DNA of 64,000 nt from Motacilla alba alba. Its lineage: Eukaryota > Chordata > Aves > Passeriformes > Motacillidae. Below the pieces are notes generated by a model that was not told the origin of the DNA, did not search any database, and worked only from the letters and a program-made list of their open reading frames with translations. Of the stretch, positions 1-14,140 are shown in pieces. The stretch spans positions 13,455,850-13,519,849 of the forward strand of contig NC_052031.1 of the NCBI RefSeq assembly GCF_015832195.1, written 5' to 3'. The stretch's first letter is position 1. Each line of letters opens with the position of its first letter. The position numbers and the translations under genes are program-made.

Positions 1-1220
1 CACGAGGCTACAGCCTCCAGTTCAATTCTTTTCCAGGGGTAACCTTCTCTCAGGGTTTGTCATGGAAGGACAATAGTGTCTGCTGCACCTGATCCCACAC
101 AGAGCTCTGAAAAACTGAACTTTCCTATTCTACATTTCAAAAGTCAAATGTCCAGGATAATTGGCATGGCACAATAAAGATCAGAAACACTGTGGTGCTG
201 AGTTCTAATGGCAGTAAAGAACAGTGACAGCATGACTTGAAACCCATAACATTTTAGAAGCAGAAACTGAGGTCCAAGGAACATGGCAAGCTTACTGCTG
301 CTGAAAATGTAAATGTTAAGGTGTTATGGTGGTGACAAAGCTTCTGATCTGCCTGGTGCTAAAACTATGACACATTACATATGTTTGTGATGTGCCAATG
401 CCATGACTTTCACTGAGACAGTGTCAAAGGCAGCTAAAGTCTTCTCTGCCACTGGCTCAGTAACAAGCCTCAGAGAAGTCTTCAAGCTACGTAGACCATC
501 AGTAATAATGAATGCTAAAGAGCTGAAGAAAACTCTGAGTTGAACCACTATGTTCAGGAGATGAGGCTAAGAAGAACTGGAAGCACAGAAGGATCATCTC
601 CCCTTATGTATGTATGATCATCTCCCCCTATGGTTACTGCAAAGTTGGTTTTCTCCTCCTGAATGAAGATGTGTGTATGCAGTCAGTGCCACTGTGCATG
701 CAGGCTATCACTGAGAGTTCTGATTTGCCAAACCTCTGAAAACATGATAGCTGAAGCACAGGCTGATTGCAGGATGGGATGGAGATATTCCACTATAAAA
801 TGAGACATCCTTAAATCATCAGCATGACAAGGCAGCCAAGCCTTGGGCAGCTGTAAAATGCCTTTGAGCTTAATCCTGATTGATAGTGTGGGTGCCAGAC
901 ATAGGAAAAGGCTAATATTCCTCCATGAACATTTTATCTACTTGGATTTCTACAAGAGTTCCAGCTAGGGTAAATCAGTTCCCTTTAGACATTTGATGAA
1001 TTGTTGCTAGGCAACATCAGACACAGACTAACTGTATAGTGCCAGGGTTGGGAAAGAAAGATGATGATTCATAGGGATGAACAGAGCCCTTCACACTTCT
1101 AAAGAATACTGCTTCCAGTTTGGTTAATCTTCTCAGAAGGTTTGACTTCTCAGAACATCCCACTTCACTGAGGTGGAGCAAGTACTTCGCATGTAGGAGG
1201 AATACAGAAATGCAAAGAGA

Positions 1221-1370
1221 TCACTGAATCATTGGGGTCAGAAAAGACCTTTAAGGTCATCAAATTCAACCATTAACCCAACACTGTCAAGTCCACCACT
1301 AATTCATGTCCCTAAGTGGCACATCTACACATCTTTTAACACCTCCAGGGTTAGTCACTCAACCACCCAC
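1221..1370 (-). mobile_element. CR1 LINE 3' end fragment
   Basis: The plus strand reads as the reverse complement of a CR1 tail: GAATCATTGGGGTCAGAAAA, then AGACCTTTAAGGTCATC, AACCATTAACCC and a block ending near AACCACCCAC. The copy is therefore on the minus strand and 5'-truncated to about 150 bp. Substitutions are many, so it is old. The same subfamily style recurs at 62566-63188 (GATCTTTAAGATCATC). Confidence 0.8.
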
Positions 1371-2600
1371 TCAAGATGAGCAAAACTTCACCCTAGTCAC
1401 AGCAAAACTGCAGGATTAAGAAATCCCTCCCCTAAATGACTCCCAGTACTAAGTACCATTGAAGGATAACACAGAGGGTTGAAAAAACAAACAAGCAATC
1501 TTTTGTAAATCCAGAACCAGAGCAAAAGGACTGCCATAAAAAAAAAGAAACATTTTTCTTTAAGTCGCTGTGACTCGCTAATTTCTTTCTGAAAATCATT
1601 TCAAAGGAGTTCAGAAGGTGAAAACTAGAATAAAAATGCTAGAAGACTACACCTCAGTCTATTTTGTCCTGGTTTTGCCTCAGGACAAAACTTCCTTTGT
1701 CCTCAGTACATATTGCTATTTCCATGCAAATATATCAGTTATAACTGTGTATATATTTAACAGCGGCTTTCTATAATATTAGATAAAACGAACAATTATT
1801 TTTCTGTTGCAAACAGCAAACAATAAGTTTCAATTTCTATTGTTAGACATATCCACCTATCCAACAAATTTATAAAAATTGCCTAATGTTTTTGTGCCTT
1901 GAAATACATTTCCTGTCTAAAAATGTAGGTCTGCATCTCTTCCCTTGCATAAAAATACCGACCACAGCACAGCATCAGCCTTTCTCCCAGTGCCACCGCG
2001 TTGCCATGGAAACTGGACCCGATTTCTACTGCCAGCATAGGTTCCATGTAAGCAGGAAATGAGCTTAAGTAATATTTATATAATATGCAACAGAGAACAT
2101 ATATACAACATTTAGATTTCATTGGAGGCCTCTAGACTGGCTGAAGCAGCTTTAAGTATTCTCAGATTGTTTCTATCAGACATTCAAAGTATATTTTTAT
2201 TACTAGCCTCAAAAGCATAGCATAGGAAATGCACACATATGTGGAATTCAGTATATTCCTTTCTCCTTGTTTTCACTTGAAAAGACAGACGAGCTCCACA
2301 CTTCATAAGTAAATAAAATCATGTGTTGAAAAACACTAGAAGTTAATTTATTCCTTTAAGAGCCTTACTCTCAAAAAGGCATGACAGGAGACTACGACGG
2401 CTATTTTTTGTAACACAATCTGAAACAAAGGAAAGCCAACCTAACCTTCAGTACTTCTCATGGCATATTTTTCTTCTCTTCCCCTCCGCCCCCTTTAAAA
2501 AAATTTCCTATAAAAATACTGCTGTAAAAACACTGCCCCACAATTTTGGTGGGGGTTTGGTGCTGTTTTTTAACTCTGAATACAAGTTGTGTATGCCCAC
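1371..2600. other. Intron, no feature recognised
   Basis: AT-rich non-coding sequence between two CR1 tails. A 79-codon minus-strand frame over 1883-2122 has no recognisable domain. An octamer-like ATGCAAAT at 1724-1731 is noted but is too short to mean much alone. Confidence 0.5.
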
Positions 2601-2782
2601 AGTCATAGAAGGGACCTCTGGAGATCATCTGGTCCAACATCCCTGCTGCTCCAGCCAAACCACCTAGAGTCAGCTGTCCAGAACCACCTCCAGATGGCTT
2701 ACTTGGAATATCTCCAAGGATGGAGATTCTACCACGTCTCTCACGGGCAACCAACCCATGCTGGTGCTCAGCTTTCAGCACC
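2601..2782 (-). mobile_element. CR1 LINE 3' end fragment
   Basis: The sequence AGTCATAGAAGGGACCTCTG, followed by GAGATCATCTGGTCCAAC, is the typical reverse-complement start of a CR1 3' end. It runs through CAGAACCACCTCCAGATGG and GATGGAGATTCTACCACG to about 2782. It is 5'-truncated and moderately diverged. Short open frames over it on both strands are incidental. Confidence 0.85.
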
Positions 2783-4575
2783 AGGCATGAGACCAGGAGA
2801 CACAACTTCTAAACAGCAAACAACCCACTGAATGGTGGCCAAAATACATTTTCAATATCAAAACAATTTTTTAGGCAGCTTACTGTAAAATGACGTAACA
2901 CAAAATACCTTTCCCGCATACTTAAAGGGGTGGTAAAGAGACTTTCACATAGAAGAAAAAAAACTAAGTCTAATTTCCCTCAACTTTTTTAGACTCTAGC
3001 AGAACACTTTTTCAAAGGTAACATGTTTTGAAAATAACTACTGGTCTTAAGCAATTTTTTTTTGGTCTGGAAGAATCTCATACTAGAAATACTAGAGTGG
3101 GCAACAGAGGCAACACAAATTCTTTATGTGCAGACAACCTGTGAAAGACTCAAAAGCTGACTCAAATCCTTGGTCAGTACAATCAGAAATGCAATTTTTA
3201 CTTCAAGTAGCTAGTTCTTCCCTATATTGTAAAGCCAATACCCAAAATCTATTCCTAGAGTCAAGTCTTACCCTCTTTCTCAGCTACAAAGCCTTGCTTC
3301 CATACAAAATGCTTTAAAGTTACAAACATTAACTGGAATGAATTGTCTTCAGGGCAGAAATCCCATAAAAAGGAGCAGATGCAGGAACTTGAGCACAACG
3401 ATATTAGAAAGGCCATTCTAGGTCAGTTCAGTGATCCAAACAAACCAATAACCTATATTTAGAAAAACAGCTACATGCAGATGTCAAAGGAAAAGCATAA
3501 CTAAGCACACAGGGATCCTTCCTCCTGTAAGCAGTTCCGTGTTCTCCAGAAAATGGCAGCTCTGAGGCCACCAGATGGGATTCCTGTGTATTTAGTAACT
3601 CCCACCTGATGTTTACTCCATAAATCTATCCAGTTCCCCTCTGGGCAAATGGAAACTTCTAACATCCATCTCGTATGGCACAGCATGAAATTCCAGAGCA
3701 TACTTACACCTCTTCCAAAAGATCATCACCTCGTGTTTGTTCTGTATCTGCCATCTCAGAGCTTCAACTGATATCCTCTGAATCTTGTCCTGAAAGCCTG
3801 AGAACATTCATTCTGCAGTCACCTTCTTCCTGGCACACAATTTCAGAGACATCTACTGCACACCCTCTGCCATCTGTTTGTCAGCCTTGAAGATTCCTAC
3901 TCAGTTTTGTCTTTTCTCACAGGAAAGCTGCTCTACGATTCAAGATCCTACCCTTCACTCTTCCCTGAACCCTGTCATGCTGCACTCTCGCACGCAATAT
4001 TCCACAGGCAACGTGTGGCGGGCGTATATTTTGGTATAATGACATTTTCTACCATGCTGTCTCCTCCTTAATTTCTAATCATGTATTTGCCTCTTTTTAT
4101 CACAACTGAACATGAAGCTGATGCTTTTATGAAGCATCTATTTAAACAGCAGTTCACTAAATAATGATTATCACCTCAGGATCCTTTATCTTATATGAAG
4201 TTATGATTCTTTTTCAGCGTGCATTGCTTCAACATTTGTTAGGCTGAATTTCATTTGCCATTCTGACATCCAAAATGCTGGTATTGAGTACAGTGAACTG
4301 GGCCTGATGTAGCTTTTTTGATGAAGATCCACCAAGATAACATGGAAGAGAAGAAATGCACATACTACTATCACATAACATAATCAAACTAAGTTTCTTT
4401 GTATCTTTGGGAAAACAAAGATTTGATTGGTTTTTTATTTGTCTCTAACATCCCAGGTCTATGACCAGCTCATGTAACTGTGACTCCCCAGAACTGTCTA
4501 TTTACTTCATAATGAGAGTGTGATTATGGTATGAGTTATTAGACCTTTAAATAGAAGTAGATTAATCAGGAGCTC

Positions 4576-4600
4576 TAAAAGGAAATTACATTTCCTTTTA
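4576..4600. repeat. Perfect inverted repeat, 11-bp arms
   Basis: TAAAAGGAAAT at 4576-4586 is mirrored by ATTTCCTTTTA at 4590-4600 around a 3-base loop (TAC). All 11 pairs are complementary. It lies in AT-rich intron sequence that also contains many TAAT/ATTA motifs. No function is assigned. Confidence 0.85.
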
Positions 4601-7600
4601 AAATATCATTTTACATTAAAATAATTATGTATCTCATGAATGTTAAATAAATAAGATTCTAGAATTGTTAAGAGACGTGAAATTAAAAATATTTACCAAA
4701 GCCATAAACAAAGACTCCTGCCCTGCTTTAGTTAACATTGGACAGTCCCACAAAACATATGCTTTGCAAAAGAATGCAGAGAAGACATATTCCTTAAAGT
4801 AATTTTATATTTGAATCAAATACACTACTCAAGTACTCTTGAAAAAAACATATACAATTTATAACATAACCTGGGACTTCAAAATAGTTACTGCTAAACT
4901 TGAATTTCTATGGATGTGATGAAATAGTTGTCACTGACAGGAAGAAAGTATCAACATGAAATACCAGGTAGTACAGACTAAATTAGAAAAGAATAGTGTT
5001 CATAATTGCAATTCTGAAGCCATATGCCAGGAAGATAAAATGTACCTAACATAGAAAGGTGAGGAGACTAGAAACTAGAACTCAGAAACCGAGTTCAGTG
5101 CTAGACAGTGTAGACTCAACTGTCCACAACCATGGCAGCAAAAAGGGGGAAATATACACATCAGGTGACTACTAAAAAATAGGTATTTAATTTCAAATGA
5201 ATGAGTGCTATACTAGTAAATGAATAAACATCATTAAAAATAATTTTCCTTTTTATGGAGATATTATAACAATTGAGAGATAGGGTTGCTTAAGTTCCAG
5301 TGACAACTGTTTACACTCCCAGAATACGAATAAAATGAACCAAACATCACAAAATTACTTTTTGATCAGAAAAACTGTACTTCTCTGAAAACAGCTGCAC
5401 TAAAAATATCCTAGTGACAATAGGTAAAGATAATTGAGAACAATTTTGAAATCAATAGTTTGAATTTTATTGTTAGCTATTTGCAGAAGTCAAAAATCAG
5501 TGCAGGCCAGACAGCTCCAAGCTTACAGCAGATTTTGGCTTAGCAGTCCAGAGAAGACAGCACTTTCTTCATGTTATTTATAAATTAGTAGAAGTCTTCC
5601 ATGTGTTTGTAGCAAGGCAATATATTGAAAATTTTATTAAGTTTTGCAGGGTAGTATGTTTTAATTTCACTTCATTATTAGGACTGTGAAGAAATCTTGA
5701 CTTTATAAAGCTATTTATTATTTTTCAGGTGATCAGAATGTATCCAAATAAAGCTCCTACAAAATTGCAACAAGCTGCAGCTTAATTCAATAACATAAAG
5801 TAATTTTCCCTTCAGCTATTTCTGTACAGACTGCTATTCCCAGAGATGCCTGTTATTTACCTATGTCTATCATTAAATAAAAAGTTTAAAAATCTTTATG
5901 AATCATTATGATCTATAAAAATGAATAATAAACCAATTCTAGTTTGAAAGCAGCTGCTCTTCATGCAAATGAGAACTCCAGTACCAGAGTGATCTTCGTT
6001 CACAGTCTGAGCATTCAGGAGCATTCTCAGCTGCACCTTCCACAAAAGGTGTCCTTTCTACTGCACATGAAAAATGTGCATTTGTCAGTACTGTGAGGAA
6101 TTTTAGGATCAACTGGGCGAAAGGATAAGATCACTGTAACAAATACAACTAAATGAATAAGAATCTTTCAATGAAAACTGCTTTTAAAATATAAAATACT
6201 AGTTTGCACTTAAAATTCATGGTAAACCTCAGGAAGTTTGCTCTTTCTTTTTCTTTCTTTTTTTTTCTGTCAGATTCCTCTGGAAAAAGTACACCACTAC
6301 CTTAAGTGCTAACACACAATCACATGTATCTGAAATAGTTTCAAAATGTATTGACTAGTAATCAATGACCAGAAACAAAACTGTTATAATGAAGTGGGCT
6401 TTAAGACCTATGGATATTTGGTGTTTTGTTGTTTGTTTTTTTTTTTAATCTGTAGAATAAAATACCAATCTAAGCTAAGACAAAGACAGGTGAAGGAATT
6501 CTTCCCAGCTGATCTTCAAGGCTTTTGCTCACTCCAGCCTCTCCACACAGAGCCTTCAGCTGACCCAGCCCAGCAAGAGCAGAAAACAGTCATAAACAGG
6601 AAGACACATTCATTTATTTCCTGTAAATTTTCTGACTCTGATAAATGTTTAGATCAATTAAAGGAAAACAGACGTCAGAAATGTGACTTAGCTCATGTTT
6701 TCTTCTGGTTCTGGTTTTGAACTGTGACTGGAAGTGCAGGTGCCACAGTCTCCACTAAAAAAAAAGGTTTTTGTCTCAAGAGCAGAGATCACAGCAAGAG
6801 GAGTGCGTAGGTACCAAGATTTTACTTCAGTTGTGAAGTAAAATAAAAACCCTGCATTGTTTTGCCCCTTCAGCCTCTGCTCCTTTTTTGCCATTTATTC
6901 ATCTCTTGTATTGTATTTATTATTCAGTTAAGTGGTACATAATCCCCACGAAAGTAAACCACAATCTTTCTCACAAAATGTCAGGAGTAGACAAAAATTA
7001 AGCACTGCCTCTCTCCCCTTCTGCAAAGTGGTTAAGGACCTATGAAAACTTACTTGTAAAACAGGGTCCTTAAAACCCACAACTTTATATGTTCTATTTT
7101 GCAACAAAATTTTGTTCAGGTTGAGGGAATTCTCAGGAACCAGAAACAATGTGATCAAAACTGCTGTTACAGTTTTTAAAAAAATAGGGCCACCATAATT
7201 TGCTTTCTAATCAATGCGCACTGCAAAACATACACAGGCTCCACAGTGAAATAAACAGTATTATTTGCTCCTATAAAACAAATCTATTATTTCAGGGCAC
7301 ACAGATCATTGGGATGAGGACCTTAGGAATCATAATGTCAGACTTTATTCCAGATGTCCTCTAAGAAACACAGAAAATTTTCTGAAAACAGGTTTGAGGG
7401 GAAATGCAAAGCTTTCCATTTTCTTGAGATTACCTGTCAATTGTAAACTTGTATCAGGCTTAGGAAGGATTTTCTTTTAAAACTTAAATGCAGCAGTCAG
7501 GCTGCATATCTGTACAAGAATGGTTCTTTAGAAAAAGGTAGAAATATTGGAAAACATAACTTGCTTGTTGCAATGTTACTTCCCATGCTCTACTTGCTGT

Positions 7601-10173
7601 TGTTTAACTCTTTTAGAGTTGGGTTTTTTTTAATTCTTTACAGAAGATGAGAATCAGGATGCATGTACTCTTAGTGCTACGTGTGACTACACCTTAGAGA
7701 GGTGCAGCATTCTCCTACTCACATATGCACTGGAAACTGAGTTAACACCTGAAAGGCAGCTGCAGACTGCCCTGTCTCGGTTCCCACTGCTGGAGGAGTC
7801 AGGACATTTTTTTTTTTTTAAAGCAGAGAATATTGGTGTGGCAACATACATGAAATGAGCTGCTACATTTTGTTTTCCTCAGCTTCAAACAGTTTCTGCA
7901 AGCCTAAATTACTGAGCATATGATTCCATGCCTAAAAAAGGTTTAGGGATATAGGCTGAAGAGAAATCCCTACAATGGTGGCAATGCACTGACACTTTGG
8001 TTTTTTAACTTAAATTACATTCCTATTTGAAAGACACTGGAAGAAATTCACTAGGGGGAAGTAATTCACTGCTGGAAAAGATCAATTCTAAAAATGAACT
8101 GACTGCCTAAACTGCTAAAACTCTTATTAAAACCCACAGATTTACCAAGCAATCCACCTGAAAACCTCAGGTATTTGAAACAGGGTAGTTTTATTTAACC
8201 TATGGCAAATAACAAAGTCACAGTTCTTCTGCCTGCTTCTTCTTCTTCTACCTGAGATAGAAGAACAATTAAGAACTATGCCCAAAAAACCCACAATCAT
8301 TTGCTCAATTTAAAACTTCACAGATTTTTTTAACTGTAAAATTGCATGAGCTTAAATAAAACTAGTAAATTCATCTTCTACAAGCTAAAAGTTACTGTAA
8401 ATCAAATAAAAGGGCATGTAATGATTGCATCATTAAGTATGCTGCTGCAACAGTGACTACAAAGACTGGACTAACTCCTCTGCAAGAAGTTAAATGCTTA
8501 AGCTCAAAGTGATAATGGGGCTATGAACAATGTGTTCTTCCATATTTTTCCTCTAAATCAAAATAATAAAAAATAAAATAAAAAACCCAAATAACCTTAA
8601 AAATACACTTAGAAATACACTCTTGCAGGTCCCGTTTTTACAGCTCAATAACCAGTTCAAACCAAAGGAGGCCATATTTTGCAGAACCAGCCACCTAAAA
8701 TAAACATGCAAAAAGGACAGGAAAGTTCAGAAATTACTGCTACAAGAGTGTATGAATAGAACAGCAAGTGACAGTTTTGGAAGTCTGCTCTCCAAACAGC
8801 AGAATCTGCCCTCAATTCTCCCAGGAGAGAGGCTGTAGTTAAATCAAAACATGTCTGAATACAGGGTCTAATCCACTCTGAAAGCTTATAGATGTGGGCA
8901 CACTCATCTGCCATAACAGGCCATACTTCAAAAAGACTTCAACTCATAACACTAACAGCTCTTAAACTGTTATCTGTTTTACTCCTTACACCTAATCTAC
9001 AATAATTTGAAAACACTGCAAATAATTATATAATTTAAAAAGGAAAAGTAATCATGAATGGTAGGATAAAGAAACATTCCATGAAAACTTTAAAAGGACA
9101 GTTGAACATCAGAATGAAAAATAAAGGCCCTCAGCATTTTTGATCAGATTTAGCCTTCGCCTGCAAGTGCACCACGGTGGTGTTAAAACTGTTAAGGCCT
9201 AAAGATAAGAATAGCAACAATCTTTTAATAAACAAACAATTATTGATACTAGGAATGAAAAAAATCACACTAGTATTTAGGCTCAGAGTTGTTCAACCAG
9301 ACTGACAGTGAGTTGGTTCTTGTTAAAGCTGAGGAAAAAGTTCTAAGCCCAAAGATATGTTCACTTTCTTAAAATAATTTAATTTGATAAAAGCAAAAGG
9401 TATTCTATAATTTCAACCGTTTGCATTGCAAAGTTATTTCAGGAAAACACCCTCTTGCCTGTATCTGTCTCCAGAAGATGGACAAAGCCTTTATGCATTA
9501 AAGTTGCAACAATGATCCTTCTGCACAGAGACAACACAGCAATCTTCAGATAAAGGCTTACAGATCTGAGTTCACTTCTCCAGGAGACACCTGCCTTTCA
9601 GCACTTGCTCAGTGTCAGCTGCCCCAGAACAACACCTCTGTGTTCCCTGCAGGAAGACCTGTCCAGCAGGCTGGCTGCCAGCCCCTGGAGCTCAGCTGCA
9701 TGTCCTGCTGCCCAGCACACCCACTGGCTTTCTGCAGGGTGAGACCTCCACAGCCCTGTCCCTGCATCCCAGGAATTTGGGAAGAGCACAGTAAACGTGA
9801 GTAGTGCCTGAGCAGGTCCACAGTGAAGAGCACAGCCAGCTGCAAGCACAGGTACCCAGGCACAGCCTGCCTGAGATGCACTCTGAAGGCACAGGAAGGG
9901 ATGCTCGGCTCTGTGGAGTGCCCATGAGCTCTTGTCACTACACCTCTACCCACACAGCAAGGTTAGACCACTACAGGTAACAGCAGCCTTCAGCAGAAAA
10001 GTGGAGATGCCACCTTTGAACACAAAAAGCTGAGTGCTTTTGAAGGACCTACGGCTTGTATTATGGATTCTTTGCCCTCTCAAATTACGGTATGAGGGGA
10101 GAGAAATTGCTGTAGTAGAGAATAACATGAAGATATCCAATTCAGACTCTCATTTTATACTTAAGATTAAAAA

Positions 10174-10203
10174 AACGTTCTCCTAAGAAACGCGATCGCC
10201 GCA
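10174..10203. other. Isolated CpG cluster in intron
   Basis: AACGTTC is followed within 20 bases by CGCGATCGCCGC, then an ETS-like ATTTCCTGG. Five CpG dinucleotides fall in about 30 bases where surrounding kilobases have almost none. CpG retention suggests either constraint, lack of methylation or chance. Confidence 0.4.
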
Positions 10204-13200
10204 TTTCCTGGAGATGGATACAATTACTGAATGTACACTTACACCAAAACAAAGCCTGGAGTTTAAGTCACTTGCCAAAATACTACAGTCTCTCCAAAAT
10301 CAAAGGAGTTCTTTTTAAGTAAATCCGAGTATCACTGGCAGGGCCAGTCAGTCAATAGGCTGATTAAGAAAGGAGGTTCTTTGTAACCACACTGTAGAAC
10401 AGTCTGTGTAAAAAACAGGCTAAAGATAACCTTGAATATTGTGAGAAAGAGTCCAGCAAAACAGAACAAATTAACTGTGTTTTTATGAGGATTTTTTTCT
10501 CCCTTCTTTCAGAAGGAAGAAACTGCAGACCAGAGTCACACAACTTTTACAATACCCTAAATCCAAAGTCATGCCACTTGCCCTCAAAGTTGCAAACAGG
10601 TCTGGCTGAGTACAATCTTACTCTTCAGCATTGCTCATGAACTGTCATTCAGATTTAAGAAAAAAAAAATTAAAAATATGGACAAGTGGGTGTAACATTC
10701 AGGCACCATGTGCTACACGTACACAGCGGTGAAAGGGAACTCTGCTGTTGATAAGGCACTATTAACATCTATAAAAAACTTTACAACTAAGCTTACATAA
10801 ATGGCTTTTCCTATTGCTACAAAAAAGCAGTGGTATAACATTTTTACACAAAGGTTATTTTCAGCATTCTAAAGCATTGCTAAAGATCTGGACAAACAAT
10901 GCATCACTGAAAATGGCTTGTAGCTTTCAGGAAATAAATTAGTGTGTGGGCACAGCCAAAAACTATGGCAGTACTATGGCAGAGACTGAAGTTACTTGCA
11001 AGACTGTAGCCACATTTCTGTGAGAGAGATTGAAACTAAGCTGGGAAATCAAAACAGAGATCTGAAACACACACAAGTGACAAGATGAATGTGATGTCAG
11101 CTACCATATGCAAGAATCAGAGAATGGAATTTGTATACCAGTTATGAAAACAGGAAAGCTATAGTTGAATCTACTTAGATATAAAATGGACTCCATTCAT
11201 CTATAGGAACAGACTATAGGGTAGCTTGAAATTTCTCAACTGTAACAGAAGCAAAAGCTTTAATTAAAACCAAAAGAGAACTTCTAATTTTTCAAATTCT
11301 TTATTTTTAAGCCAACTTAAAATCAGGATTGCAACCTAAAGCCATTAAGCCCTGAGGTTAATCCAGTAAATCAGAAAGACCAAAGAATAGAAATTTTCCA
11401 AGAATTAGTACTCATCTCAAAACAGAAAAATTCTGGCTTTGGTTCTCTTAAAGGAGAACTCCAAAACACTGTCATGACTTCATTAATTCTGCATGTACTC
11501 CCAGCCCTTCAATTTCTATAAAATACATATAAAATGTGTATCATGCATATATAAAGTAACCTCAAAACGATTTAAGTGCTGAAAGGGTTTTTCCAGTTTT
11601 GTGTGAACCCCATAACCCTCCATCTATCTCACATAAACTGCAGTTACACTGCTATTGTAATCAAAAATTATGCTGCACCCACTTAAGAGTTTTTTACTTA
11701 AAAACACACACATGCCCCCTAAAATAGAACAACTTTAGAATACAGAAAGATGTAGGATTACATACCCCCCTTCTGCAAGTTCCTTATGAAGCACAAAAAC
11801 CTGTACATTTTCCTTTTGGAATTTAAATATTTTCCTTGCTTGTTCTTACTTTCAACATAAAACTACCATCTATGTTAGAAGATTCTGTAGGTGGTTAAAA
11901 TGATGTGATTATGACTTTAGAGATGATTAACCTAAGATTTAACATGAGATGTGAAGTTTTATTCTGTTTTGTCCTTTCCACCTCAGTCTGCCTTGATAAG
12001 GATTCAACAACTCTGCCACTTTAATTAAAACAGTGAGAACTACTAATGCACATCTGACTCATGCAAAACAGAGAATATACCAGACTAGAAATTTTATTTA
12101 AAAAATGTAAAGAGCTGGGTGAGCTCGAAAACATTTCTGAGAGTAGGAAGGGAACATTTCAGAACACCTTCATAACTTCTGTATGTATTTCAAAAATCAG
12201 GTACAAGTTCTATTTCTTCTTCATTCTGTACATGGCATGTCCAAGTGAATAATCATTCTACAGGGAACAGTTACTGCCTTTAGTGTAGCACCTGAAATGG
12301 CTTCAACAACTTACTGTTCACCGTTTCAAAACAGCCTCCACAATGAAGGACTAATACAGAAGTATTTTCTAGAAAAAGAACACCAAGCTTGTGATTTTTA
12401 CTATATACTACAGATCACTTCCAAACCCACACTTATGAATTTTCTTATCTGCAGACATGAGACATTAATCAGGGATCTACACTGACCAAGCTCTTTTAAA
12501 ATATAGCATGAATCTGCAATTATCAATACTTTGTGTATTGAGCGTATCAATCACTTTGCATATGTGATTTAACCGGTCTTCTACAATTTTACTCTAAAAC
12601 AGCACAACTGTTATTCTACCTGTAGAGCTACAATAATCAGCAGTTGCAAATTCTCACCTTCAAAAACATCTTTTCTTACCTAAAGAGTTCAAACACTATC
12701 AGTGCCAAGTATGGTCCATTATTGTTCAGTAAGAAAAAGTCTACATTTACTCATGCCATTTACAGATTATAACTTAATTTTTTTCCAAAATAAAACTTAT
12801 CTTGATAATCCATGTAGCTACTTCGAGTTCTGCTAATAGAACAGTTACACTGAGTCACATCAAACTTCCATCTACTTTGTCCATTGTCCTATTCCTGACG
12901 GTGCCTGAAACTGGACATCTCAGGAAGGGTACAGGAATGATCAAAACAACAGTCAAACACTGCCCACTCTGCAACAATTTGCTATAGGGGTCACAGATAA
13001 AATCTTTGTATTTATCAGTCTTCAGTGAAGTATTTTTCTACAAACTTGCTCAGTCACTCCTTGAACTGATGAAAGTTTAACATTCTGTGCCAAGAACATC
13101 TACACACTTAACTGCCCATATCTGAAGAATAATTTCCTGTTTGTTCAAAAATTGCAGGCAAGCTTCCTCTCTGGGAAGAAATTAAAAAAAATTATTTGCT

Positions 13201-14052
13201 TTTTTTGTTTTGCTCACCATTTAATATTTTCTATGTAATTTCTCTCAATCATTTTATTCTTTCTGAGATGAAAACCGCATTTAAGGCACGAGATAGTGCT
13301 TATTCACTATTTCCTTTCCTGACAGTTTCTAACATCATCCTTACAGTCCTTTTAAAGCACTGAGCTGTGACTTCTGTGAACCCAGCATTCCTCGAACACT
13401 GATGATAACTGCACTAGATCCCATCAGTAGATGTCAAAGGTTTTCCCCCCACAAGCTTCATTTCATATTTCTTACTCCTTTATGCACATTTCCCTCTTAT
13501 AGCATTTCTTTCTGAAATTTTTTCAGCAATCCCTCAATTTCACTACCCAGACCGTACCAGTATGACTAGGGTCAAACTCCCTACTCCAGTTTTTTCACCT
13601 GCCTCTTCTCTTGCTCAATCCATCAAAAAGCCCTCAAAGCAAAACCAATCAGGTAACTTTTCTTTCTTACAGGTTAAGTGCAGTGAGCAGAAGAGTCACC
13701 AGTGATACAGCTGAAGCAAGACAGGGCACAGAACAAACACCACCAGAAGAAGGAATCAACACCTTCCATTCCTTCCTTCCTATTTTTCATAGCAGGAACC
13801 AATCTGTCCTTTTCTTTCCTGGGGCTGAGAGTGGATCTGTGGCTCAGTCACACATATGAGGTCAATTCAAACTCAGTGCTGCTGGCAAAGAGGCAGTTGG
13901 CTCCTCTCTCTCACAGCCACAGGCACACAGCCCTGCCCTCTGCACCAGCTCCAGCACTCCTTCACTCATGTCTTTTGGAAGTTGTCCTAACAGGCTGAAA
14001 CATAACAGGCCAGTTGCAAAGTCAGTGCAAATGCAGGCATAACCTGATGTGG

Positions 14053-14140
14053 ACAGAGGATGGATAGGTTACCTCAATGGTAATGAGCTCTGCGGACTGC
14101 ACAGAGGATGGGTAAGTTATTTCAATGGTAATGAGCTCTT
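14053..14140 (+). repeat. 48-bp tandem duplication (two copies)
   Basis: Copy 1 (14053-14100) starts ACAGAGGATGGATAGGTTAC; copy 2 (14101-14140) starts ACAGAGGATGGGTAAGTTAT. Both continue TCAATGGTAATGAGCTCT. The period is 48 and the second copy stops at about 40 bases. Four mismatches in the shared part indicate an old event. Confidence 0.9.

Larger units (their letters stand above)
2783..14052. other. Intron, mostly featureless
   Basis: Long AT-rich stretch with no exon or transposon I can recognise. It holds a pyrimidine-rich CTTT-type run (6241-6270), T-runs near 6430 and 7808, a short CTT repeat (8236-8247), an A/T-rich low-complexity run (8555-8590), an 11-bp-arm hairpin (4576-4600), a GC-richer patch without identifiable coding content (about 9600-9960) and a CpG cluster (10174-10203). 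Open frames are below about 115 codons and look random. Confidence 0.5.
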
